Source: Methylobacterium sp. DB0501 (GTDB lineage: Bacteria > Pseudomonadota > Alphaproteobacteria > Rhizobiales > Beijerinckiaceae). Taken from it: a stretch of 64,000 nt of DNA. The stretch lies in contig NZ_JAAKGV010000023.1 in the NCBI RefSeq assembly GCF_011043735.1, positions 1-64,000 of the forward strand, given 5' to 3'. The notes below the pieces were generated by a model that worked only from the letters and a program-made list of their open reading frames with translations, made no database searches and had not been told where the DNA came from. Below, in pieces: positions 47,685 to 54,544 of the stretch. The position numbers were made by a program, and so were the translations under genes. The first letter of the stretch is position 1. Every line of letters begins with the position of its first letter.

Positions 47685-48196
47685 GGCCGGGCCTGACGGC
47701 GCTCGGGACGTGCCTCGGGTTCGCCGCCGCCCTCGCGGCGGCGGCCCTGCCCGGACCGGCCGGCGCGCAGGCGCCGCAGCCGACGACATCGCAGGAGGGG
47801 GCCGAGCGCCCCCTCCCCTCGCAGCCCGACGCCCTCGTCGCCTACGTGACGAAGGCCCTGAACGACCACGACCTGCCCGCCTTCGAGCGGCTGGTGAACT
47901 GGACCGGCACCCGGGCGCAGCGGAAGCGCCTCACGCTCTACCAGATCCGCTCCGGCTTCGGCCGGCCGATCCGGCAGGCGAGCCTCGAGCCGATGCCGGG
48001 GGACGGCCTGGCGGAGGCGACCTCGCGCGGCACCCTCAGGGCCAACATGCCGGTGACCGAGCGGTTGCGGGTGGTGTTCGACGAGCCGCCGGTCGAGGGC
48101 GACGCGCCCCCCGCCAGCGTATTCCTGGTCGGTCGCGAGGGCGGCACCTACCGCATCGCCCTCCTGGTCCCGACCGGGCCGCCGAAGGGCAAATGA
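47681..48196 (+). CDS. Small exported protein coupled to the PQQ dehydrogenase
   Basis: A 171-residue protein whose ATG overlaps the dehydrogenase stop (ATGA). It has a clear signal peptide (MRPGLTALGTCLGFAAALAA) and a mature domain of alpha/beta type with a single-Trp motif (ERLVNWTGTRAQRKR) and a beta-rich end (LRVVFDEPP, ASVFLVGREGGTYRIALLV). I do not recognise the family. The overlap implies it works with the dehydrogenase in the periplasm. Confidence 0.8.
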   Translation: MRPGLTALGTCLGFAAALAAAALPGPAGAQAPQPTTSQEGAERPLPSQPDALVAYVTKALNDHDLPAFERLVNWTGTRAQRKRLTLYQIRSGFGRPIRQASLEPMPGDGLAEATSRGTLRANMPVTERLRVVFDEPPVEGDAPPASVFLVGREGGTYRIALLVPTGPPKGK

Positions 48197-48304
48197 CCTG
48201 AGCAAGCGAACCGGCGGCGGACAGGACGCCGGTCCGCGCTTGACCGCGGGCCTCCGGGCGGCGCAAGCGTATGGAAATATAGTTCCGCACCGGAGGAATC
48301 GCCG

Positions 48305-49516
48305 ATGGACTTCACGCTCTCCCCGCGCATCGAGGAGTACCGCGCCCGCATCGCGGCCTTCGTCGAGAGCGAGATCCTGCCCGTCGAGGCCGATCGCAGC
48401 ACCTGGGACGAGCACGAGAATATCGGCCCCGAGGCCCTGGCGGCGTTGCGCGCCAAGGCGAAGGCCGCCGGGCTGTGGTGCCTCCAGCTCAAGCCCGAGA
48501 CCGGCGGCCAGGGCCTCGGCAGGGTCGGCATGGCGGCCTGCTATCCCGAGATGAACCGCTCGATCTTCGGGCCGGTCGTGTTCAACTCCGCCGCCCCCGA
48601 CGACGGCAACATGATGGTGCTGGAAGCGCTCGGCACGCCGGAGCAGAAGGCGCGCTGGCTGGAGCCCATCGTCTCGGGCGCCGTGCGCTCGGCCTTCGCC
48701 ATGACCGAGCCGCATCCCGGCGGCGGCTCCGACCCGTCGATGATCCGCACGAAGGCCGAGCGCCAGCCGGACGGCTCGTGGCGGATCACCGGCCGCAAGT
48801 GGTACATCACCGGTGCCGAGGACGCGGCCCACTTCATCCTGATCGCCCGCACCTCGGACGATCCGCGCCACGGGCTCACCGCCTTCCTGTTCCACCGCGA
48901 CCAGCCGGGCTGGGAGATCGTCCGGCGCATCCCGATCATGGGGCCGGAGGAGCATGGCGGCCATTGCGAGCTCGCCTTCGACGGGCTGACCATCAAGCCC
49001 GAGGACGTGCTCGGCGGCGAGGGCAAGGGCCTGAAGGTGACGCAGGTCCGCCTCGGCCCGGCGCGCCTGACCCATTGCATGCGCTGGCTCGGGCTCGCCG
49101 GCCGTTGCGTCGAGATCGCCCAGGACTATGCGGCCAAGCGCGAGGGCTTCGGCGTGCGGCTCGCCGACCGCGAGAGCGTGCAGCTGATGCTCGGCGGCCT
49201 CGCGATGGACATCGAGATCGGCCGGCTCCTGGTGATGCGCGCCGCCTGGGAGCTCGACCAGGGCCGCTTCGCCCGCAAGGAAGTGTCGATGGCGAAGGTC
49301 CACGTCGCCAACACCCTTCACCGGGCGGCCGATATCGGCATCCAGATCAACGGCGCCCGCGGCTATTCCAAGGACACGGTGCTGGAATGGATCTACCGCT
49401 ACGCCCGCCAGGCGCGGCTGGTCGACGGCGCCGACGAGGTCCACCGCATGGTGCTGAACCGCCACCTCGAATCGGAGGGGCGCGGCTTCTTCGCCTGGCC
49501 GACCGCCGAGGCGTGA
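48305..49516 (+). CDS. Acyl-CoA dehydrogenase (ACAD10/11-like)
   Basis: The 403-residue flavoenzyme has the three ACAD domains with FAMTEPHPGGGSDPS (FAD/substrate signature), ITGRKWYITGA and the C-terminal helical domain (RGYSKDTVLEWIYRYARQAR). It catalyses alpha,beta-dehydrogenation of an acyl-CoA; chain length is not predictable. GGAGG lies upstream of the ATG. It lies 108 bp after the small exported protein. Its stop codon is inside a long hairpin. Confidence 0.94.
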   Translation: MDFTLSPRIEEYRARIAAFVESEILPVEADRSTWDEHENIGPEALAALRAKAKAAGLWCLQLKPETGGQGLGRVGMAACYPEMNRSIFGPVVFNSAAPDDGNMMVLEALGTPEQKARWLEPIVSGAVRSAFAMTEPHPGGGSDPSMIRTKAERQPDGSWRITGRKWYITGAEDAAHFILIARTSDDPRHGLTAFLFHRDQPGWEIVRRIPIMGPEEHGGHCELAFDGLTIKPEDVLGGEGKGLKVTQVRLGPARLTHCMRWLGLAGRCVEIAQDYAAKREGFGVRLADRESVQLMLGGLAMDIEIGRLLVMRAAWELDQGRFARKEVSMAKVHVANTLHRAADIGIQINGARGYSKDTVLEWIYRYARQARLVDGADEVHRMVLNRHLESEGRGFFAWPTAEA

Positions 49517-49604
49517 TACGAAATCCGGAAGTAATCTTCCGGGTCTCGTATCACCAGCCCGCGCGGCGCCTGAGCGAAGCCGATTTCCGCATTGCGAAGC
49601 AATC
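49513..49604 (+). repeat. Composite intergenic repeat, copy C, with hairpin over the acyl-CoA dehydrogenase stop
   Basis: Bases 49513-49554 form a long hairpin (GTGATACGA...TCCGGAAG / CTTCCGG...TCGTATCAC) that begins at the stop codon. CCAGCCCGCG follows, then GAGCGAAGCCGATTTCCGCA and TTGCGAAGCAATC. The order matches the element at 36871-36985. Confidence 0.6.
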
Positions 49605-49709
49605 AGTCGAACTCGTATGCGGCCCCGGGATTCGAGTTCCAAGGCCTGAGAACCGTTCCGGCGGAGACCTGCTAAGGCTCTCGGCCCCGAGACCTCGTTC
49701 GAGCTGCCG

Positions 49710-50684
49710 ATGCCCGCCCTCCATCCCGACGTCCAGGCCCTGCTGGCGATGCTGCGCGCCGCCGATGCGCAGCCCCTCGAATCGCTGCCGCCCGAGGCGG
49801 CGCGGCGCAGCTACATGGCCGGGCGCCGGGCCCTGCAGCCGCCGCCGGATCCGGTGGCGCAGATCCGCGACCTCGCGGCGCCCTCCCCCGCCGGGCCGGT
49901 GCCGCTCAGGCTCTATCGCGGCGAGGGCACGGCGCCGGAGGCGGCCCTGCCCTGCCTCCTCTACCTGCATGGCGGCGGCTGGGTGCTCGGCAACGTCGAC
50001 TCGCACGACTGGGTCTGCCGGCGGCTGGCCAACCTGACGAAAGCCTGCGTGATCTCGGTCGATTATCGGCTGGCCCCCGAGCATCCCTTCCCGGCGGCCG
50101 TCGAGGACGCGGCTGCGGCGCTCGCCTTCGTGGCCGAGCGGGCGGAGGGCTTGAGCGTCGATCCGGCGCGCCTCGCGGTCGGCGGCGACAGCGCGGGCGG
50201 CAACCTCGCGGCGGTGCTGGCCCTGATGGGCCGCGACGGCACCGTGCCGCAGACGGCGATGCAGGTGCTGCTCTACCCCTCCCTCGATCTCGGGCTGACC
50301 AGCGAGGGCTTCGAGCGCATCACCGCGGGCCAGCCGCTCACCGCCGGCACGATGCGCTACTTCGTCGACCACTACGCCCCCGAGGCCGGCGACCGGACCG
50401 ACTGGCGCGCCTCCCCGGCGCGCGCCGCGAGCCTCGCCGGCACGGCGCCGGCCCTGGTGCTGACCTGCGGCCACGATCCGCTCTGCGAAGAGGGGCGCCT
50501 CTACGCCCACCGCCTGGAGCGCGAGGGCGTGCCGGTCACCGCGCTGCACCTCTCCGACCAGACCCACGGCATCCTGACCATGAGCCGCCTGGTGCGAACG
50601 TCGGCCACGGTGCTGGCCTTCGTGGCCGAGGCGCTGCTGGAGCGCTGGAGCCTCGGCGCGGATGGAGGGCGCGGCGGGCGCTGA
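49710..50684 (+). CDS. Alpha/beta hydrolase, hormone-sensitive-lipase family
   Basis: The 324-residue esterase has the HSL oxyanion motif LHGGGWVLGN, the nucleophile elbow GGDSAGGN, catalytic Asp in CGHDPLCEEG and His in DQTHGIL. It hydrolyses short-chain acyl esters; the native substrate is unknown. No signal peptide, so cytosolic. Confidence 0.93.
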   Translation: MPALHPDVQALLAMLRAADAQPLESLPPEAARRSYMAGRRALQPPPDPVAQIRDLAAPSPAGPVPLRLYRGEGTAPEAALPCLLYLHGGGWVLGNVDSHDWVCRRLANLTKACVISVDYRLAPEHPFPAAVEDAAAALAFVAERAEGLSVDPARLAVGGDSAGGNLAAVLALMGRDGTVPQTAMQVLLYPSLDLGLTSEGFERITAGQPLTAGTMRYFVDHYAPEAGDRTDWRASPARAASLAGTAPALVLTCGHDPLCEEGRLYAHRLEREGVPVTALHLSDQTHGILTMSRLVRTSATVLAFVAEALLERWSLGADGGRGGR

Positions 50685-50777
50685 CGGTACACGGTCGAGC
50701 CGGACCGGACTTCCTGCCTCCGGACTTGGTCGAGGATCGGGAGTGGAGCCAGCGGTCGTTTCCAACGACCGTCGGTC

Positions 50778-51200
50778 TTACAGGATGCGATCCGAGAAAC
50801 GATCGGGGGCGACCCAGCAGGTCTCGCGCCGGCCGAACAGGCGGTAGCGGTTGCGCGCGACGAACCGGTAGACGGGATCGCGCAAGGCGGCCGGCACGAT
50901 CCGGGCGATTCGGGCCAGGCTCCAGGGACATCCGAGCGTCTCCCAGATGTGGAGGACCGCGTCGCTGTCCCGGCGCATCCGGTCCCCCTCGAGCACGAGC
51001 AGGGTCGCAGGATCGCCCGGATCCATGCCGTGCCGACGACAGAGGGCGCGGCCGACCTCGCCCTGCATCGCGGCGAGGCGGAACCGTGCGGCGCGATCCC
51101 GTTCCAGCACGAAGCGCGCAAGGGCCGAGCACAGCACGCACTCGGCGTCGAACAGGATGATGGGGCCGGCGGAAGCCGGCGCCGTGCGGGCCGTCGTCAT
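50778..51200 (-). CDS. DCC-family thiol-disulfide oxidoreductase-like protein (DUF393)
   Basis: The 140-residue protein has the family motif FDAECVLCSALARFVLERD (DxxCxxC), the AMQGEVGRALC region and the C-terminal RYRLFGRRETCW. The CxxC suggests a thioredoxin-like redox role, though most members are uncharacterised. The start is either this ATG or a GTG at 51242; ribosome sites are weak for both. Confidence 0.88.
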   Translation of the reverse strand: MTTARTAPASAGPIILFDAECVLCSALARFVLERDRAARFRLAAMQGEVGRALCRRHGMDPGDPATLLVLEGDRMRRDSDAVLHIWETLGCPWSLARIARIVPAALRDPVYRFVARNRYRLFGRRETCWVAPDRFSDRIL

Positions 51201-51267
51201 GCGCGGATCGTAGCCAGGCCCCCCTTCGTGAGGGAAGCTCACGGGGCGAACCGGGCCGGCCCAGAGC

Positions 51268-51591
51268 TTAGTCCGCCTCGCGGGGCGCGCGCTTGGCCGA
51301 GGACTTAGCCGGGGAAATGGCCGCAGGCTTGCGGCGGGGCTTTGCCGCCGGCTCGGCGGCCGCCTCGGGCTCGGGCTCGGGGACCGGCTCGGGCGCCTTC
51401 GCCTCGCGGGTGATCATCTCCACCATGCTCTGCGGCAGGCGGACGAAGTGCCCGGTGCCGTGGCCGGACCGATCGAGGATCTCGGCGAAGACGGGCTTGT
51501 GCGGCTCGTGCCCGGCCTCGCCCAGCGCGCAGGGGCGGCGCGGCAGGGCGCTCAGCTTCGCGGCGAGTTCCTTCGGCACCAGTGCGTTCAC
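51268..51591 (-). CDS. Hypothetical protein with basic Ala/Lys/Pro-rich tail
   Basis: A 107-residue protein I do not recognise. The N-terminal half looks folded (VPKELAAKLSALPRRP, FAEILDRSGHGTGHFVRLPQ). The second half is low-complexity: a Pro/Glu stretch and then a Lys/Ala/Pro tail of the kind seen in nucleic-acid-binding proteins. Start GTG at 51591. Confidence 0.55.
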   Translation of the reverse strand: MNALVPKELAAKLSALPRRPCALGEAGHEPHKPVFAEILDRSGHGTGHFVRLPQSMVEMITREAKAPEPVPEPEPEAAAEPAAKPRRKPAAISPAKSSAKRAPREAD

Positions 51592-51641
51592 GCCTCACCC
51601 TCCCGTCTGCCGGACAGAGGGGAGATGTAGGACCCACAGGG

Positions 51642-52646
51642 TTAACGATCGGCTGCCGCCCGCGCTGGAGGAGCGGATGGACCCGGGACGTCCGGGGCGC
51701 CCGTGAAGGCGCCATAGGAGCGGCGCAGGACGTCGCCGTCGAGGCCGTGGCCGATCAGCACCAGGCGGGTGCGGGCCTCGCCCTCCGGCCAGGCGGGCAG
51801 GTGCCGCGGCGGATGGACGAGGTGCTGCACGCCCTGGATCACCACCGGCGTCTCGGCGCCCTCGACCGCCACCAGGCCCTTGAGGCGCAGGATCCGGGTG
51901 CCGTGCCGGTTGAGCAGCATGCCGAGCCAGAGGCCGAACCGGGTCCAGTCCACCGGCCCGCTCTCGATCAGCACCGCCCCGACCGTTCCGTGCGGCGCCG
52001 GGATCTCGGTGCATAGCCAGCGCCGGGCGCTCGCGGCCCCCGTCGGGTCGTCGGTGAGGAGGGCGGCCTCCGGCGCGTCGTCGAGGGCAAGATCGGTGAC
52101 CGGCGCCATCGGGTTGAGGGCGGCGAGCCGCGCCCGCAAGGAAGCGGCTGCCTCGGGCGTCGCCAGGTCGGTCTTCGACAGGACCAGCCGGTCGGCGCAG
52201 GCGGCCTGCCGCACGGCCTCCTCGTGAGTGTCGAGGGTGCGGGCGCCGTTCACCGCATCGACGACCGTGACGATGGCGCCCACCGCGAAGGCGTGGCGCA
52301 GGACCGGATCGGCCACCAGGGTGGCCACCGCCGGTCCGGGATCGGCGAGGCCGGTGGTCTCGATCACCACCCGGCGGAAATCCGGCACCAGGCCGCGGCG
52401 GCGGCGGTCGTGCAGGTCGATGAGGGCCGCCTTCAGGTCGCCGCGGATGCTGCAACAGACGCAGCCGCCGCGCAGCAAGGCCACCTCGCCCTGCAACGGC
52501 TCGACCAGCAGGTGGTCGAGCCCGACCTCGCCGAACTCGTTGATGAGCACCGCCGTGTCGCGCAGGTCCGGCCAGCGCAGCAGGCGCGAAAGCAGAGCGG
52601 TCTTGCCAGCGCCGAGAAAGCCGGTGAGCAGGGTGACGGGGGTCAC
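51642..52646 (-). CDS. CobW/COG0523-family GTPase (metal chaperone type)
   Basis: The 334-residue protein has Walker A GFLGAGKT, the metal-binding CxCC motif (GGCVCCSI), the switch motif ETTGLADP, the base-recognition SKTD and a C-terminal CobW_C domain (GLVAVEGAETPVVIQGVQHL). COG0523 GTPases insert or traffic Zn, Co or Fe into client enzymes. Start GTG at 52646, overlapping the upstream gene stop by 4 bp (GTGA). It is the third gene of a deacetylase / CxxC protein / CobW operon. Confidence 0.94.
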   Translation of the reverse strand: MTPVTLLTGFLGAGKTALLSRLLRWPDLRDTAVLINEFGEVGLDHLLVEPLQGEVALLRGGCVCCSIRGDLKAALIDLHDRRRRGLVPDFRRVVIETTGLADPGPAVATLVADPVLRHAFAVGAIVTVVDAVNGARTLDTHEEAVRQAACADRLVLSKTDLATPEAAASLRARLAALNPMAPVTDLALDDAPEAALLTDDPTGAASARRWLCTEIPAPHGTVGAVLIESGPVDWTRFGLWLGMLLNRHGTRILRLKGLVAVEGAETPVVIQGVQHLVHPPRHLPAWPEGEARTRLVLIGHGLDGDVLRRSYGAFTGAPDVPGPSAPPARAAADR

Positions 52647-52936
52647 CGCGCCTCCAGGGCGGCGATGGTCGCGGGATCGAGGGGATCGCACGACCGCCCG
52701 GACAGGCGCTCCGCCGCCGGCCACAAGGCGCCGAGATGGTCGATCACCGCGCTCCGCCCGGTGCGGCCCGACAGCGTGTAGCGGCCGCCCCAGGCGGCGA
52801 GGCGCAACCCGTAGAGGCCGAGCACCCGGTTGGCGGCGGTCGCCCGGGCCCGCCGCTCGGCCTCGGGCGGGACCGTGCGGGCGAGGCCGTCGCTCCAGTG
52901 ATCGGGCGCCCCGAAGGCGCCGCACAGGCTGCACAT
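52643..52936 (-). CDS. Small CxxC protein between deacetylase and CobW genes
   Basis: A 97-residue protein beginning MCSLCGAFGAPDHWSDG, with a CSLC pair at the very N terminus and then a basic helical region (AANRVLGLYGLRLAAWGGRY, GRSAVIDHLGALWPAAERL). No named family is known to me. The tight spacing (8 bp after the deacetylase, 4-bp overlap with cobW) says the three proteins act together. The CxxC could be the metal-receiving site for the GTPase (inference). Confidence 0.8.
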   Translation of the reverse strand: MCSLCGAFGAPDHWSDGLARTVPPEAERRARATAANRVLGLYGLRLAAWGGRYTLSGRTGRSAVIDHLGALWPAAERLSGRSCDPLDPATIAALEAR

Positions 52937-52944
52937 CGGGGCGC

Positions 52945-53844
52945 TCAGGATTCCGGCCGCGCCGTGCCCTCGAACGGGAAGCGCTTCGCGAAGTCCTCGG
53001 CGATCGTCTCCATCGTCACGAAGCGCACGCCGTCATGGGCCTTGAAGTGCTGGAACAGGCGCTCGTGCATCTGCAGCACGTGCGGCTTGCCCGAGACGTC
53101 GGGGTGGATGGTGATCGGAAAGACGGCGTAGTCGTAATTGTCGTAGACCCAGTCGAACTGATCGCGCCACATCTGCTCGATGTCGCGCGGGTTGACGAAG
53201 CCGTGGCTGTTCGGCGCCGCCTTGACGAACATCATCGGCGGCAGGTCGTCGAGGGTCCAGGAGGCCGGGATCTCGATCAGCCGGGTCTCGGTGCCGTGCT
53301 CGAACGGCCGCATCCAGGTCGAGGGGTGCTGCGCGTAGTCGATCTTGGTCCAGGATTCGTCCACCCGCACGTAGTAGGGGTGGTGGTCGTTGTGCATCAG
53401 CGAATGGTCGTAGCGGATGCCCTTCTTCTGCAGGAGCTCGTTGGTCTTTGGCCCGAACTCCCACCAGGGCGCGACGTAGCCCCGGGGCGGCTGGCCGGCG
53501 AGGTCGGCGATCAGCCCGACGCACTTGTCGAAGATCGCCTCCTCCTGCTCGGGCGTCATCGCGATCGGGTTCTCGTGGCTGTAGCCGTGCATCCCGATCT
53601 CGTGGCCGGCCGCCGCCACGGCCTTCATCTCCTGGGGAAAGGTTTCGATCGAGTGGCCGGGGATGAACCAGGTCGTCTGGATGCCCCAGCGGGCGAACAT
53701 CCGCAGGAGCCGCGGCGCCCCGACCTTGCCGGCGAACACGCCGCGGGAGATGTCGCAGGGGCTGTCCTCGCCGCCATAGGACCCGAGCCAGCCCGCCACC
53801 GCGTCGACGTCGACGCCGTAGGACACGAAGATCTCTTTCGCCAC
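52945..53844 (-). CDS. Polysaccharide deacetylase / PuuE-like metal-dependent amidohydrolase
   Basis: The 299-residue NodB-fold protein has the motifs YGVDVDAVAGW, TTWFIPGHSIETFP, GHEIGMHGYSHENP (metal-binding His pair) and RGYVAPWWEFG. This arrangement is typical of the PuuE/peptidoglycan-deacetylase-like group, which acts on small amides as well as glycans. No signal peptide, so probably cytosolic and not wall-directed. Start GTG at 53844 with GGGGAGAG upstream. First gene of the three-gene operon. Confidence 0.9.
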   Translation of the reverse strand: MAKEIFVSYGVDVDAVAGWLGSYGGEDSPCDISRGVFAGKVGAPRLLRMFARWGIQTTWFIPGHSIETFPQEMKAVAAAGHEIGMHGYSHENPIAMTPEQEEAIFDKCVGLIADLAGQPPRGYVAPWWEFGPKTNELLQKKGIRYDHSLMHNDHHPYYVRVDESWTKIDYAQHPSTWMRPFEHGTETRLIEIPASWTLDDLPPMMFVKAAPNSHGFVNPRDIEQMWRDQFDWVYDNYDYAVFPITIHPDVSGKPHVLQMHERLFQHFKAHDGVRFVTMETIAEDFAKRFPFEGTARPES

Positions 53845-53976
53845 GCCGGACTCTCCCCGCTGCCTTCCGCCATCTGACAACCTGCGGGGCCCGAGGGTCA
53901 AGCGGCGCGGATCGCCGCCGCGCTTCGACGAAACCGGTTGACCGCGCCACGCCGAATCCGTAGAGCGTTGGCCACC

Positions 53977-54068
53977 GGAGACGTGGCCGAGCGGCTGAAG
54001 GCACTCGTTTGCTAAATGAGCAAGCCCCGAAAGGGGCTTCGAGGGTTCGAATCCCTCCGTCTCCGCCA
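53977..54068 (+). tRNA. tRNA-Ser(GCU)
   Basis: A class II tRNA with acceptor GGAGACG/CGTCTCC, anticodon stem CTCGT/ATGAG with loop TTGCTAA (anticodon GCT), long variable arm AGCCCCGAAAGGGGCT and T-arm GAGGGTTCGAATCCCTC. The 3' GCCA is encoded. It reads AGC/AGU. Confidence 0.96.
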
Positions 54069-54544
54069 CGACCCTGTTCGTGGCCATTCGCCGCTGCATC
54101 CTCAAGCATTGTCGGAACAGCGCATTCGCCTCAACTTTCACGCTCGCCGAAGCCATAGCAGGCGCCCGCGAGCCGCTGGCCGAGGGCCTGGGCCCGATTG
54201 AAGTTCGGCGCGCTCGCGATGATGCAGCCCGCTTCGAGACGGCGAAGGCCACCACGTTCCGCCAGTGCGCGGCGGACCCACGCGACGCACGGCGCGCAAT
54301 GGGCCGCCCCCTCGACAGCGACGCCGATGCGTCAAGCATCCTGGGCCGTTGGTATGACGGAACTTTCCTCGGTCGCTTCCTGGTCAGCGCTCTCCACAAC
54401 GCCTGTCCAGAACGCCGGCATATGCCGTGGCAAGCCGAAAGGTTATTCTTCGGCAGGTCTGCCCGTCGAATCACGCCGGCGCTGCATTGAAACAGGCCAG
54501 GGCGGCAAGGCGCATGGTCGATCCTGGCTCGACCTGTCTCGATA
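54069..54544. other. Gene-poor stretch behind tRNA-Ser
   Basis: About 475 bases of lower GC and less regular codon structure than the flanks. Open frames here (for instance 54080-54490 on the plus strand, 136 codons) have no ribosome site and no recognisable motif. It could be a decayed gene or remnant of an element integrated at the tRNA; nothing can be assigned. Confidence 0.4.

Noticed and set aside
54080..54490. 136-codon plus-strand open frame after tRNA-Ser
   Set aside because: No ribosome site, no recognisable domain, codon pattern unlike neighbours; kept only as unexplained sequence.
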